Source: DASQFD01 sp035633255 (GTDB taxonomy: Bacteria; Actinomycetota; Actinomycetes; Actinomycetales; Dermatophilaceae). Taken from it: a stretch of 37,027 nucleotides of DNA. The notes under the pieces were generated by a model. That model had not been told where the DNA came from, ran no database searches, and saw only the letters and a program-made list of their open reading frames with translations. The translations under genes and the position numbers were made by a program. The stretch is from assembly GCA_035633255.1 (NCBI GenBank), contig DASQFD010000055.1:1-37027 (forward strand), written 5' to 3'. Numbering within the stretch: the first letter of the stretch is position 1; each line of letters begins with the position of its first letter. Of the stretch, positions 8,377 to 15,695 are shown piece by piece.

Positions 8377-8940
8377 GTGACCCGGCTGCCGCTGCCTCGC
8401 CTGCGGTCCGGGTCCTGGGCGCGGTGGGTCGGCGCGGCGGTGGCCGCGGTGGTCGTGGTCTCCGGGGCGCTGTGGTTCGCGCCGCCGGAGCAGCGGTTGG
8501 GGGCGCTCCTCGTGCCCCTCGTGCTCGCGCTGGTGGCGCTCGAGGTCGCCCAGGACGGCTACCTCGACACCCCGGCCTCGGGGGGGCCGGCGCTCGGCCA
8601 GCGGCGGCTGGGGCGGTCGGTCCGGCGGGTCCAGCTGACCGGCGGCACCCGGGTCAACGTCGTCGGCGCCCACGGCACCGTCCACCTGGTGGCGGTGTCC
8701 CCGACCGGCGAAAGGGCCGCGGTCGACCTCCTCGTCACCACCCTCCACACCCGCGCCGGGCGCGGCCCGGACGTGCTGCGGGCGCTCGCCGACGCGGTGG
8801 GGCGCCCCGAGGTGGAGGACGGCCCGCGGATTGCCTCGCTGCTCCGCGCGCAGGCCGAGCACGTCGCTGTCGACGGCGACCTCGAGTCCTCCCCGCTGGC
8901 CGGTCGGCGGGGGCCGCCCGCGCCGGGGCTGCGCTTCTGA
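8377..8940 (+). CDS. Small membrane protein, function unknown
   Basis: A 187-residue protein with two adjacent hydrophobic segments in its first ~60 residues (WVGAAVAAVVVVSGALWF and ALLVPLVLALVALEVA), followed by a soluble ~120-residue domain with beta-rich stretches (NVVGAHGTVHLVAVSPTGER). I do not recognise the family. I prefer GTG 8377, at the usual distance from a weak -10-like CACGCT; GTG 8359 in the same frame would add six residues. The stop codon (8938-8940) forms the outer end of a long inverted repeat shared with the convergent acyltransferase gene. Confidence 0.7.
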   Translation: MTRLPLPRLRSGSWARWVGAAVAAVVVVSGALWFAPPEQRLGALLVPLVLALVALEVAQDGYLDTPASGGPALGQRRLGRSVRRVQLTGGTRVNVVGAHGTVHLVAVSPTGERAAVDLLVTTLHTRAGRGPDVLRALADAVGRPEVEDGPRIASLLRAQAEHVAVDGDLESSPLAGRRGPPAPGLRF

Positions 8941-8995
8941 CCCGGATTCGCACGTAGGGCCGATACAACTGGTCCCTACCTGCGAATCCGGGTCA
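8938..8995. terminator. Long inverted repeat, probable bidirectional terminator
   Basis: TGACCCGGATTCGCA (8938-8952) pairs perfectly with TGCGAATCCGGGTCA (8981-8995). After one C:C mismatch, GTAGGG (8954-8959) pairs with CCCTAC (8974-8979), leaving a 14-base loop. The outermost TGA on each strand is the stop codon of the two convergent genes. There is no T-run after either arm, as is common in actinobacteria. Confidence 0.75.
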
Positions 8996-10180
8996 GAGGA
9001 CGCGGCGGAGGGCAGCGCTGCGCACCAGCAGGTGTCCGAGCCCGAACGACGCCGGAACGGCCGCGGCGACCAGCAGCACGGCCTTCACCTCGGCGGGCAC
9101 GTCCAACGGCCGCATCGCCGCGGCGATCGCCAGGAGGGCAACGGTCTGCACGAGGAACGCGGCGTAGGCGCTCCGCCGCACCCACTCGGGGGCGAACCGG
9201 AGGGGACGGTCCAGTCGACGCTGGGCGACGGCGAGCAGCCACACCGGGCCGACGAGGTTGAGCAGGGCGTCCACGCCGGCGAAGGCGGCGGCCCACCACG
9301 ACGCGCCGCCGAGCATCGAGTCGAAGCGGTCGGCGAAGCCGGCGGCGGCCAACAGCACCGCCGCACCCGCGACGGCGACGAGCGTCACCGTCCGGCACCG
9401 ACGGACCAGGTCGCCCGGGACGGACACGAGCCAACCTCGCTCCCACGTCACCAGGCCGAGGCCGAAGAGAGTCGCACACGCCGGCCACTGCCAGAAGTTG
9501 GCGTCGGTGAAGCCACTCTCCCCGCCGTACGGGAAGCGCAGGCGGATGAGGAACGACGCGACGCCGACAGCGAGGGCCGCGAGCAGCAGGTGACGCATCC
9601 GGACCGGCCCGCGACCCGCACGCGGCGCGGGCCGGTGGGTCGCTCGCAGCGCGGCATACATGAGGGAGAACGCGAGCAGCACCTGGACGAACCACAGCGG
9701 CCCCGAGTCCAGGGTCCCCTCCTCGCCGACGTACTCCTCCCAGAAGGAACCTCTTGCGTCGCCGAACTGGTGCTCCAGGGCGTACACCGCCACCGGCTGG
9801 ACCACCAGCAGGTATGCCGCGAACGGGACCCCCAGCCGCACCAGCCGGTCGCGGGCGAAGCGGCGGGGGCCCTTGCGATCGATCGACGGCCGGCTCAGCA
9901 GCCCCGCGGCGAGGAACAACAGCCCGATGACGAAGAGCCCGAACGGCACGCCTCCCAGCAGCAGCAGCCCCTCGACGGCAGGATTCAGCGTCACCTCACG
10001 GACCCCGGTGTAGGTCCAGACCTCCAAGGTGCTGTAGCTGAGGACCGCGTGGATGGCGACGATCGCCGCGATGAGCAGTGCCTTGAGGTGATCGAGGTAC
10101 AGCTGCCGATCCTCGGACCCTGCGCCGGACCCCGACCCGGTGTCCTGGGTGTCCTGCCCGTCCAGCCCCCTGCGGCCCAC
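8993..10180 (-). CDS. Acyltransferase-3 family membrane protein
   Basis: A 395-residue integral membrane protein of the acyltransferase-3 (OafA/NodX-like) family, which moves acyl groups onto extracellular sugars or other envelope molecules. After a short hydrophilic Ser/Gly/Asp-rich head, the family opening LYLDHLKALLIAAIVAIHAVLSY is recognisable (His in helix 1), followed by about ten hydrophobic segments, including VPFGLFVIGLLFLAAG and a charged RFARDRLVRLGVP loop. The acceptor is unknown. GTG 10180 is chosen because TACCGT ends six bases upstream and no other start lies near the first helix. The stop codon lies inside the inverted repeat at 8938-8995. Confidence 0.88.
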   Translation of the reverse strand: MGRRGLDGQDTQDTGSGSGAGSEDRQLYLDHLKALLIAAIVAIHAVLSYSTLEVWTYTGVREVTLNPAVEGLLLLGGVPFGLFVIGLLFLAAGLLSRPSIDRKGPRRFARDRLVRLGVPFAAYLLVVQPVAVYALEHQFGDARGSFWEEYVGEEGTLDSGPLWFVQVLLAFSLMYAALRATHRPAPRAGRGPVRMRHLLLAALAVGVASFLIRLRFPYGGESGFTDANFWQWPACATLFGLGLVTWERGWLVSVPGDLVRRCRTVTLVAVAGAAVLLAAAGFADRFDSMLGGASWWAAAFAGVDALLNLVGPVWLLAVAQRRLDRPLRFAPEWVRRSAYAAFLVQTVALLAIAAAMRPLDVPAEVKAVLLVAAAVPASFGLGHLLVRSAALRRVL

Positions 10181-10186
10181 CCGTGG

Positions 10187-10192
10187 ACGGTA
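10187..10192 (-). promoter_or_regulatory. -10 element of the acyltransferase gene
   Basis: Minus-strand TACCGT matches TANNNT and ends six bases before GTG 10180. Confidence 0.5.
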
Positions 10193-10255
10193 ACGCAGGC
10201 GGGCCGCTGCTCATCGGGAACCGGTCGCGCACGTCGGTGTGGACCAGCACCGTGG

Positions 10256-10849
10256 TCAGCGCGTCGGCGGCAGCCACCCCGGGTGGCGGCCGATGAACCC
10301 GAGAAGGCGGGTCTGCGCGTCGGCGTCCTCCGGCACCGGGACGCGCGGGCCGTACCGCCCGGACGACCGCAGCACCTCCTCCATCGGCTCCAGGCCCGAG
10401 AGCAGCTCCGCGACGAACACCGGGTCGAGCCGGTCGTCCTGACCACTGGCTCGGGGAAGTCCCACGTGTGCATGAGCACGTCCGCGGTGTAGAACCGGTC
10501 GACCGCGACATCGAGCGCCACCTCGCCCGTGTGCGGGTTGCTCAGCACCCGGCTCGGCGTCGCCGGGTCGTCGAGCAGCCGCTGCACCGCGTCGGAGTGC
10601 ACCTGCCATGCGGTCTCCGGGTCATGGTCGACGGACGGGCCGCGGTCCAGCTCCACCCCGGCGCCCCCGCGAGGAAGCCCGGGAACCACGTCGTGAGGTG
10701 CCGGACGACGTCGCGGGCGACCCACCCGGCTACCGGCGTCGGCGCCTCCCAGTCACGCACGCCGAGCACCCGTTCGGTCACGGTGCCCGCGACGGCACGG
10801 TGCCCGCGACGGCACGGTGCCGGTCCGCTGGGGGGCGCCGGTCCGGCAT
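10256..10849 (-). pseudogene. Broken mycothiol-dependent maleylpyruvate isomerase-like gene
   Basis: A TIGR03086/DinB-like maleylpyruvate isomerase family gene spread over three frames. The first part reads TERVLGVRDWEAPTPVAGW from about 10781, the middle GVELDRGPSVDHDPETAW to DRFYTADVLMHTWDF, and the end RLDPVFVAELLSGLEPMEEV to GWLPPTR. One-base losses, both in short C/G runs near 10665 and 10455, would explain the two inner shifts. A 17-base tandem duplication (10782-10815) breaks the N-terminus. Removing one copy restores an uninterrupted frame from ATG 10849 (M-P-D-R-R-P...), preceded by AGGGAG at a good ribosome-binding distance. A true pseudogene is likely; sequencing error in the C/G runs could account for the two inner shifts but not easily for the duplication. 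It follows the arsR-AHSA1 operon on the same strand. Confidence 0.75.
10782..10815. repeat. 17-bp tandem duplication inside a gene
   Basis: GGTGCCCGCGACGGCAC occurs twice head to tail (10782-10798, 10799-10815). Its length is not a multiple of three, and it interrupts the start region of the maleylpyruvate isomerase pseudogene. Confidence 0.9.
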
Positions 10850-10912
10850 ACCGGCTCCCTGGTCGTCGTGGGCGGGCTCGGTGTGGGCGGACTCGGTCTG
10901 GTCGGCCACCGG

Positions 10913-11410
10913 TCAGACCGCCCCGGCGGCCAGGAGGGCGTCGAGCTTCGCGTAGCCCTCGTCCACGCCGACCTCCATGCCGCTGCGCAGCCAGGCGTCA
11001 CGTTCCTCGAAGCTGTCGACGAGGGACGAGGCGTGCAGGCGGGTGCGCCCGTCGCCGAGGTCCTCGAAGAGGAGCTTCTCCAGCGCCACACCGTCCGGCT
11101 GCCCCTCCCAGGTGAAGGTCTGCACGATCCGGTCCGGTCGAACCTCGTGGAAGGTGCCCCGGAAGCCGAACTCCTCACCGTCCCGGCCGGCCACGTAGCG
11201 CCAGCTGCCGCCGGTGCGGGCCTCCCAGTGGTCGATGCGGGTGTCCATCCCGTCCGGGCCGACCCAGCGCGCGAACAGCGCGGGGTCGGTGTGCGCGCGG
11301 AGCAGCTGCTCGGGGGTCGCCGCGAAGTCGCGCGTGATCCGGATGACCGGGACCCGCTCGTCGGCCTCGATGCTGGCGCGGGGGATGGCAGTGGTGTCGG
11401 CGGAGGTCAT
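10913..11410 (-). CDS. SRPBCC/AHSA1 family protein
   Basis: A 165-residue START-like (SRPBCC) protein of the AHSA1 (Aha1 C-terminal-like) type. These have a hydrophobic ligand cavity, and most bacterial members have no assigned ligand. Family marks are VIRITRDFAATPEQLLRAHTD near residues 20-40, WVGPDG, GGSWRYV, FRGTFHEVRPDRIVQTFTWEG and a C-terminal helix beginning EERDAWLRSGMEVGVDEGY. The ATG at 11410 is preceded by AAGGAG. Its start overlaps the stop of the arsR gene in an ATGA (11407-11410), so the pair is translationally coupled. An ArsR regulator with an AHSA1 partner is a very common actinobacterial operon. Confidence 0.93.
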   Translation of the reverse strand: MTSADTTAIPRASIEADERVPVIRITRDFAATPEQLLRAHTDPALFARWVGPDGMDTRIDHWEARTGGSWRYVAGRDGEEFGFRGTFHEVRPDRIVQTFTWEGQPDGVALEKLLFEDLGDGRTRLHASSLVDSFEERDAWLRSGMEVGVDEGYAKLDALLAAGAV

Positions 11411-11811
11411 GAGGCTGCTCCTTCTCGTGGTGTGCCGGTGCTGGTGCTGGTGCTGGTGCTGGTGCCGGTGTCGCTGTCGCTGTCGGTGGTCTCGTCCTGC
11501 AGGTGGGCGAGGACGGTGTCCAGGCGGGAGTAGCGCTCCTCCGCGCGGCGGCGGTAGCGCTCGACCCACCCGGTCATCAGGTCGAGCACCTCGGCCTCGA
11601 GGTGCACCGGCCGGCGCTGGGCCTCGCGGCGCTTGGTCACCAGGCCGGCGTCCTCGAGCACCTTCAGGTGCTTGGAGACGGCCTGCACGCTGACGTCGTA
11701 CGGCGCGGCCAGCTCGCCCACCGTCGCGTCGCCCTCGGCCAGCCGGCCGACGAGGTCGCGCCGGGTCGGGTCGGCGAGCGCCGTGAACACCTTCGACAGC
11801 TGGTCACCCAC
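11407..11811 (-). CDS. ArsR-family transcriptional regulator
   Basis: A 134-residue winged-helix repressor. The ArsR fold is clear: LSKVFTALADPTRRDLVGRLA, then the recognition region TVGELAAPYDVSVQAVSKHLKVLEDAGLV (about residues 30-58) and the beta wing. No metal-binding cysteine box is present, so it is of the non-metal, SRPBCC-associated class. The C-terminus runs into a low-complexity Ser/Thr/Gly tail encoded by hexanucleotide repeats (11437-11466). GTG 11811 has GGAGGG four bases upstream. Two palindromes of identical half-site sit in front of the gene, so autoregulation is expected. Confidence 0.93.
   Translation of the reverse strand: MGDQLSKVFTALADPTRRDLVGRLAEGDATVGELAAPYDVSVQAVSKHLKVLEDAGLVTKRREAQRRPVHLEAEVLDLMTGWVERYRRRAEERYSRLDTVLAHLQDETTDSDSDTGTSTSTSTSTGTPREGAAS
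11437..11466. repeat. Hexanucleotide microsatellite in arsR
   Basis: GGTGCT occurs four times in a row (11437-11460), followed by GGTGCC; on the coding strand this gives Ser-Thr dipeptides in the ArsR tail. Length change would keep the reading frame. Confidence 0.85.
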
Positions 11812-11820
11812 GTGCCCTCC

Positions 11821-11836
11821 TCAACCGGATGGTTGA
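11821..11836. promoter_or_regulatory. ArsR operator 1
   Basis: TCAACC-GGAT-GGTTGA is a perfect palindrome with 6-base arms and a 4-base centre, nine bases upstream of the arsR start. It matches the half-site of operator 2 and is probably bound by the ArsR dimer (inference). Confidence 0.7.
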
Positions 11837-11860
11837 GAACGGTAGACCGCGCCTCCCCGG

Positions 11861-11882
11861 TCGTCAACCCCCGGGTTGACGA
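11861..11882. promoter_or_regulatory. ArsR operator 2
   Basis: TCGTCAACCC-CC-GGGTTGACGA is a perfect 10+2+10 palindrome that contains the same TCAACC-N4-GGTTGA core (11864-11879). The two cores are 43 bases apart centre to centre, about four helical turns, so two dimers would sit on the same DNA face. Confidence 0.7.
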
Positions 11883-12041
11883 GCTGGTGTGCCGGTGCGA
11901 CGCCGTCACCGGTTGCGGTGTGACGTGGATCACTGGTCCAGTGAGGGTCGGGTGGGCTCTCACCTCCCCGGGTGCGCGACCTGGTGCTCGGCTGTCCGCA
12001 CGCCGCCGTGCGCGTCGTCCGGCGCCCCACCTGAGCGGCCG

Positions 12042-12115
12042 GCCGCCCGCCGCCACCAGGCCGCCTGCCGCCCGCCGCCACCAGGCCGCCTGCCGCCTGC
12101 CGCCCGCCGCCCGCC
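12042..12115. repeat. GC-only tandem repeat, 25-bp unit
   Basis: A 25-base unit beginning GCCGCCCGCCGCCACCAGG occurs twice exactly (12042-12066, 12067-12091) and decays into (GCCGCCT/C)n to about 12115. It lies between the arsR operators and the end of the sialidase-like gene, in about 285 bases without a convincing gene. Confidence 0.8.
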
Positions 12116-12167
12116 TTCGCACGGGACGTGGGCTCCACGTCCGTGACCGGGTATGCCGGCCGGCCGG

Positions 12168-13166
12168 CTACGCGCGGAAGGTCACCACGCGCGGCTCGAT
12201 GTTCCGGCGGTCCGACCCGCCCTGCAGGGTGAAGCCGGACGCCACCCACGACGTGGGCCGGGTGGGATGGGCCGCGATGGTGAGGTAGTCCCCCCACTTG
12301 CCCTGTCCCGGCCCGTGGGTCGAGGTCGCGGTGGTGGTCGTGACCCACCGGCCGGCCTCCTCGTCGAGCACCCCGACCGCGTGCGCCGGGTGGGTCGGCC
12401 CGCCGAAGAACGCCGTGATGCCGACCCGGCCGCGGCGGTTGGGCGCCGCCGCGGGATAGGCCCAGGCCCCCGTCGTGCTCCACAGGTCCGGCTCGGCGAG
12501 CACCCGCAGCGTGGCCTCGTCAACCACCGCGGCCCGCACGTAGGGGTGCGGCCGCCCCGCCGACCGACCGGCCGACCACAGGAAGCCGAGGCGTCCGCCG
12601 GCCCGCCAGGCCCCGGTGATCCGGTCGTCGGCCCGGGAGAGCCAGGGGGAGCCACCCGGCCCGGCGGAGGTGTAGTCGCGGTCGTCCCACGGGGTGACCC
12701 GCACCGCCCATGAGGTCACCTGCTCGGAGGAGTCGGGCCAGGCGAAGAGCCGCACCGACCGCCGCGCCGCGTCGGTGCTGCCGAACCACATCGTGTCCCC
12801 GGCGCCGGCCACGAAGCGCAGCGACCCCGCCGACGTGCTCGCCCAGTGCCGTCGGGTGACGGGGCGGGACCGGCGCAGCTCGGCCAGCGGGTAGCGCAGG
12901 ACCACGGCCCGCTGCCACCGGTCCTGCCCGTCGTAGACCTGGTCGCAGCAGAACCGCCCGCGGTCCGCGGGGAACGCGGTGAAGGGGTCGGCGAGCTCCC
13001 AGGAGGCGCCGGCGTCGGGCGACCACGCGGCATACCAGTTGCCGGTGACCAGCCGCCCGCGGGAGGAGGCCGCGAGCGACGGCTCGCCCACCGTCCCGGT
13101 CTGGGTGCCGGTCGCGGTGTCGTCGAGCCCGAGGTTGCCCGTCACGGCGAGGCGGGGGGCGGCCAT
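12168..13166 (-). CDS. Sialidase-fold (BNR-like) protein, function unknown
   Basis: A 332-residue protein that reads like a beta-propeller of the sialidase/BNR superfamily: repeated blocks around GNWYAAWSPDAGASWELADPF, GRFCCDQVYDGQDRW, GDTMWFGSTD, GSPWLSRADDRITGAW and GKWGDYLTIAAHP contain the S-x-D-x-G-x-x-W Asp-box signature (SPDAGASW, once clearly). I see no signal peptide, which is unusual for a sialidase, and I do not infer enzymatic activity. The ATG at 13166 overlaps the stop of the preceding 99-codon frame as TGATG, suggesting translational coupling. Confidence 0.75.
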   Translation of the reverse strand: MAAPRLAVTGNLGLDDTATGTQTGTVGEPSLAASSRGRLVTGNWYAAWSPDAGASWELADPFTAFPADRGRFCCDQVYDGQDRWQRAVVLRYPLAELRRSRPVTRRHWASTSAGSLRFVAGAGDTMWFGSTDAARRSVRLFAWPDSSEQVTSWAVRVTPWDDRDYTSAGPGGSPWLSRADDRITGAWRAGGRLGFLWSAGRSAGRPHPYVRAAVVDEATLRVLAEPDLWSTTGAWAYPAAAPNRRGRVGITAFFGGPTHPAHAVGVLDEEAGRWVTTTTATSTHGPGQGKWGDYLTIAAHPTRPTSWVASGFTLQGGSDRRNIEPRVVTFRA

Positions 13167-13465
13167 CAGCGGGGGTCCGTCGGCGGCGGCGAGTCGGGCG
13201 GCGGCGCGACCGGCTCGGCGCCCGCGACCCGCTCGCGGTCGGGTCCGGCGGGCTTGCGGTGGGGGCTCTTGCGGCGCTCGCGCTCGTCGAGCTCGAGCTC
13301 ATCGGGCGGCTCCGTCGTCGCCCGGCTCCGGAGGCCGCCGGACCGCGCCGGCTCCTCGGCCGCGAGGGGGGCGGCGGGCCCGCCCGCCCCACGCTGCGCG
13401 CCGGCGGGCGGGTCGGACCCGGCGGAGGTCGAGCTCGTGCGCCCCTGCGGCCGTTGGCTCCCCAT
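13166..13465 (-). CDS. Small disordered Pro/Arg/Glu-rich protein
   Basis: A 99-residue, low-complexity, charged protein (e.g. PPDELELDERERRKSPHRKP) with no recognisable domain. Three points support it as real: an ATG six bases after a TAGCGT -10 element (13472-13477), a stop that overlaps the next gene's start as TGATG, and the same direction as that gene. It could instead be a long coupled leader for the sialidase-like protein. Confidence 0.5.
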   Translation of the reverse strand: MGSQRPQGRTSSTSAGSDPPAGAQRGAGGPAAPLAAEEPARSGGLRSRATTEPPDELELDERERRKSPHRKPAGPDRERVAGAEPVAPPPDSPPPTDPR

Positions 13466-13471
13466 CCCCGG

Positions 13472-13477
13472 ACGCTA
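13472..13477 (-). promoter_or_regulatory. -10 element of the 99-codon gene
   Basis: Minus-strand TAGCGT ends six bases before ATG 13465. Confidence 0.45.
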
Positions 13478-13593
13478 CTCCCGTGCCCGCCGATTCGTCC
13501 GCCCCGACCTCTGGCGCGACAGCGGATCCGGTCGCACACTGAGAGTCCGGACCGTGGGGGAAGTGCCCGCGGACAGCGCGTGGTGGAGACCTC

Positions 13594-14304
13594 ATGACCG
13601 GAGCACCGTCGTTCCCCGACCTCGTCCCCGTGCTCGGTGCCGGGCGGCACCGCAACCCCAGGAAGGGCGCCTGCTTCATGGAGATGGCGTCCTACCTCGC
13701 CGGGGAGCGGTGGAGCGACCACCCGCGCTGCACCCACCCGCTGCTCGCCTCGTTGGCGCGCATGGTCAACGACACCGTCCCCGACGCCGACCGGTCGCAG
13801 CTGGTGACCTCCATCCCCGACGTCGTCGGCCTCGTCGGTGACGACCTGCTCATCGACCTCACCATCGCCACCCGCGCGGCCGTCGCCGCCCTCCCGGTCG
13901 CGCCGGGCGACCGGCAGAACGTCCTCGCCGTGGGCCTGCTCACCTGCGACCGCAGGCTGTCCGAGATGGACACCCCGCACGCCCGGCAGCTGCGGGCGGC
14001 CATCGCGGGTGCGTTCCGCGCCGCGCCGCACGCCGAGCGCTGGGCCCGTCGCTACGCCCGCGACACCCTCGTCGCCGACCGGGCGCTGCGCCGCCAGACC
14101 GCGCCCCGCATCGTCGCGTATGCCGTGGAGGGCCTGGCCGTCGCGTGCATCCCCGACGGCCCGGCCCGCCTCGTCGCGCTGCTCACGCAGTGCATCGCCG
14201 AGACGCGGCAGGTCACCGAGGGCGCCCGCGCCACCGGCGGTGCACCGACCGTCGTCCCGACCCGGGAGCCGGACGCCCAGCGGATGCGCGCGGCGTCGCG
14301 CTGA
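13594..14304 (+). CDS. Conserved actinobacterial hypothetical protein
   Basis: A 236-residue protein that I recognise as a conserved hypothetical of actinobacteria through its opening LVPVLGAGRHRNPRKGACFMEMASYLAGERWSDHP..THPLLASLAR. A run of moderately hydrophobic helices follows (residues ~65-190), without clear transmembrane segments. No catalytic motif stands out beyond the Cys/Glu-containing KGACFMEMASY segment. ATG 13594 has a GGAG eight bases upstream. The tail is Ala/Arg-rich. Confidence 0.8.
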   Translation: MTGAPSFPDLVPVLGAGRHRNPRKGACFMEMASYLAGERWSDHPRCTHPLLASLARMVNDTVPDADRSQLVTSIPDVVGLVGDDLLIDLTIATRAAVAALPVAPGDRQNVLAVGLLTCDRRLSEMDTPHARQLRAAIAGAFRAAPHAERWARRYARDTLVADRALRRQTAPRIVAYAVEGLAVACIPDGPARLVALLTQCIAETRQVTEGARATGGAPTVVPTREPDAQRMRAASR

Positions 14305-14341
14305 GGCACCCCGGCCCGGCCGGGCCGCGTCCGCAGCGGTC

Positions 14342-14347
14342 TAGGGT
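14342..14347 (+). promoter_or_regulatory. -10 element of the NYN-domain gene
   Basis: TAGGGT matches TANNNT and ends six bases before ATG 14354. Confidence 0.5.
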
Positions 14348-14353
14348 GCGGGC

Positions 14354-14917
14354 ATGGACGAGGAGCAGTCATCCACGACGTACGTCCTCGTGGACGGCGA
14401 GAACGTCGACGCCACCCTGGGCTCCTCCATCCTCGGCCGACGGCCGCACCCCGAGGAGCGCCCGCGCTGGGACCGCCTGCTCCGGTTCGCCGAGCGCGAG
14501 TGGGAGCAGCCGGTCAAGGGGCTGTTCTTCCTCGCCAGCAACGGTGAGCTGCCGATGTCCTTCATCCAGGCGCTGGTCTCGATCGGCTACCGGCCGGTCC
14601 CGCTGACCGGCGCCCCGGACGAGAAGGTCGTCGACATCGCCATCCAGCGCACCCTCCGCGCGCTGCGCGACCGCGACGACGACGTCATGCTCGTCAGCAA
14701 CGACGGCGACTTCGCGCCGCAGGTGGAGGAGGTGTGCGACGGCCGCCGGGTGGCGGTCGTCGGCTTCCGCGAGTTCCGCAACGCACGGTTCCGCGAGCTG
14801 GTCGACGACGGTCTGGAGCTGTTCGACCTGGAGTACGACGTCGAGGCATTCACCTCCCCGCTGCCCCGGCTGCGGGTCATCCCGATCGCCGAGTTCGACC
14901 CGCTCGACTTCCTCTGA
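14354..14917 (+). CDS. NYN-domain (PIN-like) putative ribonuclease
   Basis: A 187-residue protein built around a NYN/PIN-like domain (LabA/DUF88 relatives), a fold that cleaves RNA with a cluster of Asp residues. The acidic positions are visible: VLVDGENVD (Asp14, Glu16, Asp19), KVVDIAIQ near residue 95 and VMLVSNDGDF near 115, followed by VAVVGF. After the domain comes a short C-terminal extension ending in IPIAEFDPLDFL. It is predicted cytosolic. The target RNA is unknown. It is a single gene preceded by a -10 element, with no ribosome binding site, so probably leaderless. Confidence 0.88.
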   Translation: MDEEQSSTTYVLVDGENVDATLGSSILGRRPHPEERPRWDRLLRFAEREWEQPVKGLFFLASNGELPMSFIQALVSIGYRPVPLTGAPDEKVVDIAIQRTLRALRDRDDDVMLVSNDGDFAPQVEEVCDGRRVAVVGFREFRNARFRELVDDGLELFDLEYDVEAFTSPLPRLRVIPIAEFDPLDFL

Positions 14918-14962
14918 CCGGCCGGTCGCCGGGAGGGTGCGGTCGCCGCCCCGCCCGTGGGT

Positions 14963-14968
14963 GACAAT
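14963..14968 (+). promoter_or_regulatory. -10 element of the LON-domain gene
   Basis: GACAAT ends five bases before ATG 14974. Confidence 0.45.
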
Positions 14969-14973
14969 CAGGT

Positions 14974-15639
14974 ATGCCGTCCCTGCCGCTCTTCCCGCTC
15001 GGCACCGTCCTCTTCCCCGGGGCCCGGCTGCCGCTGCAGGTCTTCGAGCCGCGCTACCTCGTGCTCATGGAGGAGCTGCTCGGGCGCGGGGAGGACGACC
15101 GGTGCTTCGGGATCGTCGCCATCCGCAAGGGCTACGAGGTCGGTGCCGAGGGTGCCTCCGAGCTGGCAACGGTCGGGTGCGAGGCGCGCATCGACGCGGT
15201 GCTCGCTGACTCACGCGGTGGGCAGCCCATCGTCCAGGTGGTCTGCACCGGGACCCGGCGCTTCTCCTTCGACGCCGTGGACCACACGGCCGGCACGCCC
15301 TACACGACCGGGCTGGTGACCTGGCTCGACGACGGGGCCGGCGCCGACGACCCGGCCACCGCCCGGCTGGCCGGCCAGCTGGTGGCCGCGCACGCGGCAT
15401 ACTGCGAGGTCCTGGGCATCGACGCGGTGGAGCTCCGCGACACCCCGCAGCGCCTCGCGTACCGGGCCGCCGAGCACACCGCGCTCGAGCCGCGGGAGCG
15501 GCAGGCGGTGCTCGAGGCGCCGGACGCACCCTCGCGGCTGCGGCTGGTGCTCGGGCTGCTCAGGCGGGAGCAGGCGCTGGCCGGGCGGTTCAGGGTCGTG
15601 CCGCCGCAGCCCTATCCCGGTGGCGCCAACCTCAACTGA
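14974..15639 (+). CDS. LON substrate-binding domain protein
   Basis: A 221-residue stand-alone LON N-terminal (substrate-binding) domain protein, lacking the ATPase and protease parts of Lon. Diagnostic is the opening LPLFPLGTVLFPGARLPLQVFEPRYLVLMEE, then FGIVAIRKGYEVG, GCEARI and the RRFSFD segment; the C-terminal helical half (EVLGIDAVELRDTPQRLAYRAAE) is also typical. Such proteins are thought to bind peptides or act as adaptors, without proven function. The start ATG lies in the octamer GTATGCCG. Confidence 0.92.
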   Translation: MPSLPLFPLGTVLFPGARLPLQVFEPRYLVLMEELLGRGEDDRCFGIVAIRKGYEVGAEGASELATVGCEARIDAVLADSRGGQPIVQVVCTGTRRFSFDAVDHTAGTPYTTGLVTWLDDGAGADDPATARLAGQLVAAHAAYCEVLGIDAVELRDTPQRLAYRAAEHTALEPRERQAVLEAPDAPSRLRLVLGLLRREQALAGRFRVVPPQPYPGGANLN

Positions 15640-15695
15640 GCGTCGACCTCGACCGAGCGTCCCCCACGACCGGGGGTCGCGCGGGCGCCGGAGCG

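Noticed and set aside
8993..10180. Acyltransferase gene as an exopolysaccharide cluster member
   Set aside because: No glycosyltransferase, polymerase or flippase genes lie in this window.
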